Below the pieces are notes generated by a model. It saw only the letters and a program-made list of their open reading frames with translations. It did not search any database and was not told the DNA's origin. From positions 124,001-188,000 of the forward strand of contig NZ_WMIC01000002.1 in the NCBI RefSeq assembly GCF_009711135.1: a stretch of 64,000 bases of DNA, written 5' to 3'. This DNA is from Flavobacterium sp. LC2016-01 (GTDB taxonomy: Bacteria; Bacteroidota; Bacteroidia; Flavobacteriales; Flavobacteriaceae). The first letter of the stretch is position 1; each line of letters opens with the position of its first letter. Positions 9,115 to 15,987 of the stretch are shown here, one piece after another. Made by a program: the position numbers and the translations under genes.

Positions 9115-9492
9115 ATGAAATTCACTAAAATAATAGCATCGATAGCCATTGCCGGTTTAGTATTTGTAAGCTGTAAAAAGGAAGAAGATAAAAATTTGGC
9201 TAACATAAAACCGTTAGAAACAACTTCTAAAGAACAAAAGCCAATTGCTGCAGAAAATGTACAAACTGCAAGTTTTGAAATCGAAGGAATGACTTGCGCA
9301 ATGGGATGTGCCAAAACTATTGAAAAAGAATTATCAAATCTTGACGGAGTTGAAAAAGCTGCGGTTGATTTCGACAAAAAAACGGCAACTGTTACTTTTG
9401 ACAAAACGCTACAAAATCAAGAGTCTTTAACTAGAATTGTTCAAGGAACTGGAGACGGAAAAACATATAAAGTTTCGAAGTTTAAATCTTAA
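9115..9492 (+). CDS. Heavy-metal-associated (HMA) domain lipoprotein
   Basis: A 125-residue lipoprotein. The lipobox VFVSC puts the lipidated Cys at position 20, followed by a charged linker and one HMA ferredoxin-like domain (about 52-122). The metal loop reads GMTCAMGC (C61, C65), so the cysteines are separated by three residues instead of the two of the usual MxCxxC. HMA domains bind Cu(I) or other soft metals; this would be an envelope metal chaperone or scavenger. It stands alone, with its own promoter and terminator. No metal-transporting ATPase is nearby. Confidence 0.85.
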   Translation: MKFTKIIASIAIAGLVFVSCKKEEDKNLANIKPLETTSKEQKPIAAENVQTASFEIEGMTCAMGCAKTIEKELSNLDGVEKAAVDFDKKTATVTFDKTLQNQESLTRIVQGTGDGKTYKVSKFKS

Positions 9493-9510
9493 ATTCTAAA
9501 ACTTTCCAAT

Positions 9511-9545
9511 AAAAAAAAGGCGTTCAATTTGAACGCCTTTTTTTT
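9511..9545 (+). terminator. Terminator of the HMA lipoprotein gene
   Basis: Stem GGCGTTCAA/TTGAACGCC (9519-9537) flanked by A- and T-runs; probably bidirectional with the convergent lipoprotein gene. Confidence 0.85.
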
Positions 9546-9586
9546 ATTTTCCTTCCAGTTACAACACATATCTTACAAGTGAGTCT

Positions 9587-9979
9587 TTAAGGCGATTTTT
9601 GCTTTTCCAGATAGATTTCAGCCAAATTTTCATAGAATAATTTTTCACCATTATAGATACGTATACCTACTTGCTGTCCTTCTCCAAGTACTACTCCTTC
9701 TGCAATTTTATTGTTAATCATAAATTTAATCACAGTTCTGTCACCATCATCATATACATCCCATTCTCCAAATGTTATTGCCTTATCTGTAGAAATTTTG
9801 ATTTTTTTATTTTGACATATAATAACTTTTAAATTATCAATCCCTTCATCTTGAACCTCGTTAATAGTTTTATATCTATTTACTTCATAAGTTCCGATGA
9901 CAGCTTTTTCATATTCATCATCACAGGATATAAATATTGTTATGCTAAATACTAGGAATATTATATATCTATATCTCAT
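9587..9979 (-). CDS. Hypothetical lipoprotein
   Basis: 130 residues with a hydrophobic N-terminus and lipobox IFISC (Cys19), followed by acidic DDEYEKA and a predominantly beta-strand body. I recognise no family; the phrase GTYEVNRYKT and the later WDVYDDG suggest a small lipocalin-like or META-like beta barrel, but this is a guess. It lies between the HMA gene and gldD with terminators on both sides, so it is probably monocistronic. Confidence 0.65.
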   Translation of the reverse strand: MRYRYIIFLVFSITIFISCDDEYEKAVIGTYEVNRYKTINEVQDEGIDNLKVIICQNKKIKISTDKAITFGEWDVYDDGDRTVIKFMINNKIAEGVVLGEGQQVGIRIYNGEKLFYENLAEIYLEKQKSP

Positions 9980-10040
9980 AATTATTATTTCGTATCTCCG
10001 CTAGAATATTGTTAGATAACTTAAATAAAGTTACATAAAT

Positions 10041-10073
10041 AAAAAAAGAATCCAAATTGGATTCTTTTTTTAT
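10041..10073. terminator. Terminator of the gld operon
   Basis: A 15-bp perfect stem (AAAAAAAGAATCCAA with TTGGATTCTTTTTTT) right after gldD on the minus strand. Confidence 0.85.
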
Positions 10074-10634
10074 TTATTTCCATTTCAAAGTTTCCATAAG
10101 CCTTTGCATATCATTTTTGATATAACTCGCCGCCGGCATAATCGAATCAAAATTAGGTTTAGCGTAAAAATAAACCGAACCCGTTATAAAATGTTTTGTA
10201 CTGTCTGTAACGTAAAATTGAGAGTTTGTAGCCGCGTTTCCGTCTACTTGGTAAAACATTCCGTAAACCTTTTTTTCTGGATTTAAATACGGCTGTTCTA
10301 AAATATCATCGGCTTTGATAACGTGCTCGTATGTCAGTTTTTGAGCATCTTTTAAAAGCTTATTAATGTCACCGTGGACCGGTTTATAAGTCAAATAAAT
10401 AGTAGCTTTCATTTTTGGATAGGTAATTGCAAATCCGCAGTCTTTTTCGCCTTTAATAATTGCCGCTTCATTCATATCAAAAGCAAACGGACAGTTATTT
10501 TCAAAATGAACATATTTTGCTTCTGGATAATCTAAACGCAGAAAACTTGCCGGTTTTGGCAATACATCATCTTTACAGCTTACTACAGTCAGAGTCAGTA
10601 AAATTACTGCCGTTGAAATTATCTTTTTTAACAT
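10074..10634 (-). CDS. gldD: Gliding motility lipoprotein GldD
   Basis: A 186-residue lipoprotein (lipobox TVVSC, Cys20) with the GldD signature: KPASFLRLDYPE after the lipobox, NCPFAFDMN, and a C-terminal MQRLMETLKWK. GldD is required for gliding and for the type IX secretion/gliding machinery in Flavobacterium johnsoniae; its molecular role is unsettled. It is the last gene of mutY-ssb-gldE-gldD and starts one base after the gldE stop, so it is translationally tied to gldE. Confidence 0.95.
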   Translation of the reverse strand: MLKKIISTAVILLTLTVVSCKDDVLPKPASFLRLDYPEAKYVHFENNCPFAFDMNEAAIIKGEKDCGFAITYPKMKATIYLTYKPVHGDINKLLKDAQKLTYEHVIKADDILEQPYLNPEKKVYGMFYQVDGNAATNSQFYVTDSTKHFITGSVYFYAKPNFDSIMPAASYIKNDMQRLMETLKWK

Positions 10635-10635
10635 C

Positions 10636-11931
10636 TTAATCTATCGTTACTTTTATTTGTTTTACACGCTTTTTATCGACTGTTTCTATTGTAAAAACAC
10701 AGTTTTCAAAAGCTATTTTTTGATCTTTTTTAGGGAAATTGCCTAAAATTTCCAATATAAATCCTGCCAGAGTTTCTGCTTCTCCTTTACGAGATTCAAA
10801 AATATTTTCATCGACATCGATAATTCTGTAGAAATCTTTCAAATTAATTTTTCCTTCAAACAGAAAATTCTTTTCATCAATCTGCGAAAAGTTTAAATTT
10901 TCATCATCAAACTCATCACTGATATCCCCTACTATTTCCTCTATAACATCTTCTAAAGAAACCAATCCAGAAGTTCCGCCATATTCATCCACTACAATTG
11001 CCAAATGGCTTTTTAGGCTCTGGAAATCCTTTAATAAATTATCCAATTTTTTATTCTCAGGAACAAAAAAGGCTTCTCTCATTAAAGAAGTCCACTCGAA
11101 CTCTTTTTTATCAATATGAGGCAGTAAATCTTTTACAAACAAAACGCCTTCAATTTGATCGATATTGTCTCTATAAACCGGAATTCTCGAAAATCCTTTT
11201 TCTATAATCTTAGAACAAACTGCTGCAAAAGACTCTGAAATTTCCAAGGCAAAAATATCAATTCGCGGACTCATGACCTGCTTGGTATCTGTGTTTCCAA
11301 AAGAAACAATTCCCTCTAATATTTTCTGTTCTTCGGTTGATGTTCCTTCAGAATCTGTCAATTCTAACGCCTGAGAAATTTGATTTATAGAAAAACTGTT
11401 CTTTTGTTTTCCCAATTTACGCTGCAAATATAAGGTAATAGCACGCATCGGTAAACTTATTGGCGAAAGTAATTTGTCTAAAAAAGCGATGGGATACGCA
11501 ACGCGTTTAGCAAATTTTAAATTATTTCGGCTGGCATAAACTTTAGGCAAAACTTCTGCAAATAATAAAATCAGAAAAGTAACCAGAATTACTTCTAAAA
11601 AGAATTTAAAAGCAGGCGAAGTTATATTAGAAAAGATATTTCGTCCAATAAAGGAGAACAAAATAACCACCCCAATATTCAAGAAATTATTAGCAACTAA
11701 AAGCGTTGCCAGCAATTTTTTTGGTTTATCCAAAAGATTGGAAATGGTTTTTCCTTTTGAGAGGTTTTCCTGCAAGGCTTCGTCTAAATCTTTTTGTGAT
11801 AATGAAAAAAGAGCGACTTCGGCGCCTGAAACAATGGCTGATAAAAACAGCAAAATAAATATTCCGACAAAACCAATGATTAAATTGGTGTCTAAAGTTG
11901 TAGTAAAAAGTAAACTGGGCTCTGGGTCCAA
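10636..11931 (-). CDS. gldE: Gliding motility protein GldE (CNNM/CorC-type membrane protein)
   Basis: 431 residues: DUF21/CNNM transmembrane domain (about 15-190, several helices, SAIVSGAEVALFSLS), a CBS pair (about 205-335, with VMSPRIDIFALE and DEYGGTSGLVSLEDVIEEIVG) and a C-terminal CorC_HlyC domain. The family includes Mg2+/Co2+ transport-associated proteins; GldE partially overlaps GldD in function. The adjacency to gldD makes the gliding assignment firm. It is downstream of ssb by 23 bases. Confidence 0.95.
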   Translation of the reverse strand: MDPEPSLLFTTTLDTNLIIGFVGIFILLFLSAIVSGAEVALFSLSQKDLDEALQENLSKGKTISNLLDKPKKLLATLLVANNFLNIGVVILFSFIGRNIFSNITSPAFKFFLEVILVTFLILLFAEVLPKVYASRNNLKFAKRVAYPIAFLDKLLSPISLPMRAITLYLQRKLGKQKNSFSINQISQALELTDSEGTSTEEQKILEGIVSFGNTDTKQVMSPRIDIFALEISESFAAVCSKIIEKGFSRIPVYRDNIDQIEGVLFVKDLLPHIDKKEFEWTSLMREAFFVPENKKLDNLLKDFQSLKSHLAIVVDEYGGTSGLVSLEDVIEEIVGDISDEFDDENLNFSQIDEKNFLFEGKINLKDFYRIIDVDENIFESRKGEAETLAGFILEILGNFPKKDQKIAFENCVFTIETVDKKRVKQIKVTID

Positions 11932-11954
11932 ATTAAAAAGAATTAGTTAAACAA

Positions 11955-12395
11955 TCAAAAAGGCAAGTCGTTTACAGGCAGGCCTTCATTTGCTGCGTCA
12001 AAGTTAGTGTTTTTTGTGGATTCTGACTCGTGATTTGGCCTATGATTTCCTGTTTCTTTTTTGGTAGTCAAGAAAGTAAACTCCGTTACCTGAATTTCTG
12101 TAGTATATTTTGTTGTACCATCTTCTGCCTGCCATTGGCGTGATTTTATTCGGCCTTCAACGTATATTTTATCTCCTTTAGATAAATACTTTTCACAAAT
12201 TTCGGCGGCTTTGTTACGTACAACTAAATTATGCCACTCTGTCGAAGTTATTTTTTCGTTCGTTGTTTTATTGATGTACACTTCGTTTGTAGCCAGCTGA
12301 AAACGTCCTATGCAATTTCCTCCATCAAAATAATGCATTTTCACGTCATCTCCCAAATGGCCAATTAACATCACCTTATTTAATGTTCCGTTCAT
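11955..12395 (-). CDS. ssb: Single-stranded DNA-binding protein
   Basis: 146-residue SSB. OB fold in residues 1 to about 110 (MNGTLNKVMLIGHLGDD; STEWHNLVV; KGDKIYVEGRI) and the acidic C-terminal tip GLPVNDLPF that recruits repair and replication proteins. An in-frame ATG at 12428 would add 11 residues (MYLWEKYHKKT), but the OB fold begins at MNGTL, so I start at 12395. Here it sits in the repair/gliding operon after mutY. Confidence 0.93.
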   Translation of the reverse strand: MNGTLNKVMLIGHLGDDVKMHYFDGGNCIGRFQLATNEVYINKTTNEKITSTEWHNLVVRNKAAEICEKYLSKGDKIYVEGRIKSRQWQAEDGTTKYTTEIQVTEFTFLTTKKETGNHRPNHESESTKNTNFDAANEGLPVNDLPF

Positions 12396-12432
12396 AGTTT
12401 TTTTGTGGTATTTCTCCCAAAGATACATTTTT

Positions 12433-13479
12433 TTAGCAATTTATTTCCTGCTTTTCAATAAAATTATAAATCACAATTGGAAAAGGAAAACTTTTTAACT
12501 CTCTGACGTTCACGCCGTTCTGAAGTTTATCACTGATTTTTACTTTCCAAAACTGTATGTGGAGATGCTGGTGCGAAAGTTTGTGTATAACGGTCGTTTC
12601 TACACATTCCTCTATACCTATAATAGTATAGGAAGGAAAAATATCGTTTTGTACCGCTTTTGAAACCAAATCAAAGCCAACAATTTCATCAGTTTCTAAA
12701 AGTGGAAATTCATATAAATTGTGCCAGATTCCTTTAGCAGTTCTTTTTTGAATTATTGTATTTCCTGAAACATCTTCTAAAACCAAATAATTAAAGAAGC
12801 GGTTTGTCACTTTTGTCTTTTTCAATTTTACAGGCAAAACTGCGACTTTCTTTTTTTGCAATGCAGCACAGCTATCATTAAAGTCACAAACCATACAATT
12901 AGGACTTTTAGGAACACATTGCAGCGCGCCAAATTCCATTATTGCCTGATTAAAGATCGCTGGGTTATCTTTTGGCATTAATTCAGATGCCAATTCGGTA
13001 AACTCTTTTTTTGTAGCCGGCAAAGCAATATCAGATTCTATATCAAAATAACGAGAAAGAACTCTAAAAACATTTCCGTCAACAACGGGAACCGCTTCAT
13101 TGTAAGAAAAAGAAGCAATGGCAGCAGCGGTATATTCGCCTACACCTTTTAATTTTAATAAACTTTTATAATTTTCTGGAAAAATACCGTTGAGCTCATT
13201 TGCCACATATTGAGCTGTTTTATGTAAATTTCGAGCTCTGGAATAATATCCTAATCCCTGCCAAAGTTTTAAAACTTGCTCTTCTGAGGCATTTGCCAAA
13301 TGAAATACAGTAGGAAATTCCTTCGTAAAAGCAAAAAAATAAGGCATTCCTTGAGCAACTCTTGTTTGCTGCAACATAATTTCTGAGAGCCAAATCAGGT
13401 ACGGATCGGCCGTTTTACGCCAAGGCAAATCGCGCTTGTTTTGTAAATACCAATTTATCAATACTTTATGAAAATCCAT
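12433..13479 (-). CDS. mutY: A/G-specific adenine DNA glycosylase
   Basis: A 348-residue base-excision enzyme removing adenine mispaired with 8-oxoguanine. Catalytic Glu in SEIMLQQTRV, helix-hairpin-helix LKGVGEYTAAA, catalytic Asp in VPVVDGNV, the [4Fe-4S] set C-x6-C-x2-C-x5-C (CVPKSPNCMVCDFNDSC) and a C-terminal NUDIX-like domain for 8-oxoG recognition are all visible. It is the first gene of the mutY-ssb-gldE-gldD unit, an arrangement seen in other flavobacteria. It diverges from the HU gene. Confidence 0.96.
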   Translation of the reverse strand: MDFHKVLINWYLQNKRDLPWRKTADPYLIWLSEIMLQQTRVAQGMPYFFAFTKEFPTVFHLANASEEQVLKLWQGLGYYSRARNLHKTAQYVANELNGIFPENYKSLLKLKGVGEYTAAAIASFSYNEAVPVVDGNVFRVLSRYFDIESDIALPATKKEFTELASELMPKDNPAIFNQAIMEFGALQCVPKSPNCMVCDFNDSCAALQKKKVAVLPVKLKKTKVTNRFFNYLVLEDVSGNTIIQKRTAKGIWHNLYEFPLLETDEIVGFDLVSKAVQNDIFPSYTIIGIEECVETTVIHKLSHQHLHIQFWKVKISDKLQNGVNVRELKSFPFPIVIYNFIEKQEINC

Positions 13480-13538
13480 TTAAAAATACTTAGAAAACAA
13501 AAGTAAATGTTTATGTAATTAAAATTTAACGATTTAGC

Positions 13539-13570
13539 TTGATTAATTATTTTTTTAATTCCTATATTTG
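13539..13570 (+). promoter_or_regulatory. Promoter of the HU gene
   Basis: -33 TTG (13539-13541) and -7 TATATTTG (13563-13570), 21 bases apart, about 50 bases before the start codon. Confidence 0.7.
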
Positions 13571-13619
13571 CAAACTCAAAAAAATAGTACATCATTTATA
13601 AAATAAAATAGGAAAGAAA

Positions 13620-13910
13620 ATGACGAAAGCAGATATCGTAGCGAAAATTTCAGAGAAACTAGGTCTTGAAAAAGGAGATGTTCAAGCAACAGTAGAAACT
13701 TTTATGGAAGAAGTTAAAACTTCATTGGAAACTGGAGATAATGTTTACCTAAGAGGTTTTGGAAGCTTTATCGTTAAAACTAGAGCTGAAAAGACTGGTA
13801 GAAACATTTCAAAAAACACTACAATTAAAATTCCAGCACACAACATCCCTGCGTTTAAACCTGCAAAAGTTTTTGTAGAAGGAGTAAAAACGAACAACGA
13901 AGCAAAATAA
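13620..13910 (+). CDS. hup: HU family DNA-binding protein
   Basis: A 96-residue histone-like protein. N-terminal helices MTKADIVAKISEKLG, the conserved GFGSF turn, and the DNA-clasping arm with the intercalating proline (KIPAHNIPAFKPAK; arm sequence diverges from E. coli HU) are present. It bends and compacts DNA. It lies 28 bases upstream of a tiny basic protein gene and probably shares its transcript. In Bacteroidetes this class is sometimes labelled integration host factor; HU is the safer call. Confidence 0.95.
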   Translation: MTKADIVAKISEKLGLEKGDVQATVETFMEEVKTSLETGDNVYLRGFGSFIVKTRAEKTGRNISKNTTIKIPAHNIPAFKPAKVFVEGVKTNNEAK

Positions 13911-13938
13911 TATTAATTAACATAAAATCTGACACGAT

Positions 13939-14031
13939 ATGCCAAGTGGTAAAAAAAGAAAGAGACATAAGGTAGCTACTCACAAACGTAAAAAAAGAGC
14001 GAGAGCTAACCGTCACAAAAAGAAAAAGTAG
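13939..14031 (+). CDS. 30-residue basic AURKAIP1/COX24-like (mS38/bS22-type) protein
   Basis: MPSGKKRKRHKVATHKRKKR continuing to a K/R/H-rich end; 30 residues, 18 of them Lys, Arg or His-adjacent basic. This matches the tiny Bacteroidetes proteins placed in the AURKAIP1/COX24 C-terminal family, which are relatives of mitochondrial mS38 and mycobacterial bS22, small-subunit ribosomal proteins. It follows the HU gene by 28 bases, and its stop codon lies inside the stem of the terminator. A ribosomal role is inferred from the family. It is easily missed because of its length. Confidence 0.8.
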   Translation: MPSGKKRKRHKVATHKRKKRARANRHKKKK

Positions 14032-14050
14032 TTTTAAACTACTTTTTTCT
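14023..14050 (+). terminator. Terminator of the HU operon
   Basis: 12-bp perfect stem AAAAAGTAGTTT/AAACTACTTTTT around a single base; it overlaps the last codons and stop of the COX24-like gene. Confidence 0.85.
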
Positions 14051-14196
14051 TTTTAAACGTTCATTGAAATTGAAAATTAGTATTCAGTCATCAGTTTATA
14101 GTCTTTAGTCTACTGATTACTCAAAACTGCAAACTGCCAGCTAGTTTTCACCGGGTTAATACCTGTTAAAAATATTGTTTAATCCATCTGTAGATA

Positions 14197-14233
14197 AGAT
14201 TTTAGATTTTAGATTTCAGATTTTAGATTTTTA
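14197..14233. repeat. TTTTAGATTTTAGATTT word repeat
   Basis: Short tandem words of TTTAGATT type upstream of the RNase G gene. They would be translated only if an upstream ATG at 14175 were used, which argues against that start. Confidence 0.6.
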
Positions 14234-14294
14234 CGAAGTCTATATTCTTTACTCTTTACTCTATTTTCTGAAAAAACAGATAAAAATTTACAGT

Positions 14295-15839
14295 GTGAAT
14301 AAAGAATTAATCATTAGATCTAGTTCTGATGCCGTAGATTTTGCCTTATTAAAAGATGGAAAACTAATTGAATTACACAAAGAAGAAGAGAAAAGCAACT
14401 TTCAGGTTGGTGATATTTTTATTGCCAAAATCAGAAAACCAGTTGCAGGACTTAATGCTGCTTTTGTAAATGTAGGCTTCGAAAAAGATGCCTTTTTGCA
14501 TTATCACGATTTAGGCCCAAACTTAGCTTCTCAGCTGAAATTCATAAAACTTGTAAGCGCAGGTAAAATAAAAGATTTCTCCCTAAAAACCTTTCAGTTT
14601 GAAAAAGAGATTGACAAAGATGGCATCATTACTGATATTTTAAGTGCCAATCAATCTGTTTTAGTTCAAGTAGTTAAAGAACCTATATCGACCAAAGGCC
14701 CAAGAATAAGTGCTGAGCTTTCTCTTGCCGGAAGATTTATCGTTCTAGTTCCTTTTTCTGATCGTGTTTCTATTTCTCAAAAAATAGAAGACAAAAAAGA
14801 AAAGGATCGTCTAAAAAAACTTGTTCTATCGATCAAACCTAAAGGATTTGGTGTTATTGTTCGCACAGTAGCAGAAGGCAAAAACGTAGCCGAATTAGAA
14901 AAAGATTTGCAGAACCTGCTTGGCAGATGGACTGCAATGTGTAAAAAATTACCAACTGCTCATCATCCATCAAAAGTATTAGGAGAGCTCAACAGAGCTT
15001 CTTCAATATTAAGAGATGTATTTAACGATACCTTCAGCGGTATCCAGATAGATGACGAAGAGTTGTACCATCAAACGAAGGAATATCTGCAAGAAATTGC
15101 ACCTTCTAAACAATCGATTGTTAAGTTTTATCAATCAAATGATACTCCCATTTTCGAGAAATACAATATAGAGAGACAAATCAAAACTTCTTTTGGCAGA
15201 ACCGTTTCTATGAGTAAAGGTGCTTACCTTATCATTGAACATACTGAAGCTCTTCACGTTATAGACGTAAACAGCGGAAACCGTTCAAACAAAGCAACCA
15301 ACCAGGAAGACACCGCCATGGAAGTAAATATGATCGCTGCAGCAGAAATCGCCAGACAATTACGTCTGCGAGATATGGGAGGCATCATAGTTGTTGATTT
15401 TATCGATATGTCTAATCCAGAAAACAGGAAAGTTTTGTTCGACTTCTTGCGAGAAGAAATGAGCGACGATAAAGCAAAGCATAAAATATTACCGCCGAGT
15501 AAATTTGGTTTGGTCCAAATTACCAGACAGCGCGTAAGACCAGAAGTTAACATTAAAACTAGAGAAGAAGATCCAAATAAAGTCAACGGTGAAATTGAAG
15601 CACCAATATTAATAATTGACAAGATCACCTCTGACTTAGAAAGACTTTTAAAAACCCACAATAAAGTTGTGCTTAATACACATCCGTTTGTGGCTGCATA
15701 CCTCAGCAAAGGTTTTCCATCATTACGTTCAAAATGGTTTTTTGAACATAAGAAATGGGTGAAAATCATACCTCGTGACGCTTACACGTACTTAGAATAC
15801 CATTTCTATGATAAAAAAGGAAATGTTATTTCAGAATAA
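14295..15839 (+). CDS. rng: Ribonuclease E/G family endoribonuclease
   Basis: 514 residues from a GTG start at 14295 (VNKELIIRSSSDAVDF). The frame is open further upstream to an ATG at 14175, but that stretch is low-complexity repeat. An S1 RNA-binding domain spans about 35-120 (VGDIFIAKIRKPVAGLNAAFVNVG). The DNase-I-like catalytic region holds the metal-binding aspartates in HVIDVNSG and VVDFIDM. Members process 16S rRNA and decay mRNA. Unlike E. coli RNase E/G, no CPxC zinc-link is present after LVQITRQRVRPEV; the only cysteine is near residue 215. Single gene with its own terminator. Confidence 0.92.
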   Translation: MNKELIIRSSSDAVDFALLKDGKLIELHKEEEKSNFQVGDIFIAKIRKPVAGLNAAFVNVGFEKDAFLHYHDLGPNLASQLKFIKLVSAGKIKDFSLKTFQFEKEIDKDGIITDILSANQSVLVQVVKEPISTKGPRISAELSLAGRFIVLVPFSDRVSISQKIEDKKEKDRLKKLVLSIKPKGFGVIVRTVAEGKNVAELEKDLQNLLGRWTAMCKKLPTAHHPSKVLGELNRASSILRDVFNDTFSGIQIDDEELYHQTKEYLQEIAPSKQSIVKFYQSNDTPIFEKYNIERQIKTSFGRTVSMSKGAYLIIEHTEALHVIDVNSGNRSNKATNQEDTAMEVNMIAAAEIARQLRLRDMGGIIVVDFIDMSNPENRKVLFDFLREEMSDDKAKHKILPPSKFGLVQITRQRVRPEVNIKTREEDPNKVNGEIEAPILIIDKITSDLERLLKTHNKVVLNTHPFVAAYLSKGFPSLRSKWFFEHKKWVKIIPRDAYTYLEYHFYDKKGNVISE

Positions 15840-15845
15840 AAAAAC

Positions 15846-15879
15846 AAAACCGCCTTTCGTGAGATTGGCGGTTTTTTTG
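15846..15879 (+). terminator. Terminator of rng
   Basis: Stem AAAACCGCC/GGCGGTTTT with a 12-base loop followed by seven T. Confidence 0.85.
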
Positions 15880-15913
15880 TGCTTTATTATTTGTTATGAA
15901 GCAGCCTCATGAG

Positions 15914-15979
15914 TGTCACCCTGAGCGGAGTCGAAGGCATTTAAAACGAAAAAGGGCTTCGACTCCGCTCAGCCTGACA
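15914..15979. repeat. TGTCA..CTGAGCGGAGTCGAAG inverted-repeat element
   Basis: Left arm 15914-15936 and right arm 15957-15979 are 23 bases each and pair with two mismatches (GAGCGGAGTCGAAG perfect). It shares the arm sequence with 8047-8068 and lies between the convergent rng and pbpC. Confidence 0.8.
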
Positions 15980-15987
15980 ATCCGTTA

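Noticed and set aside
14175-14294. N-terminal extension of RNase G from an upstream ATG
   Set aside because: It encodes low-complexity repeat sequence; the conserved protein starts at the GTG at 14295.
15254-15769. A 171-codon open frame antisense to rng
   Set aside because: It lies wholly within the conserved RNase G coding region and has no promoter or family resemblance.
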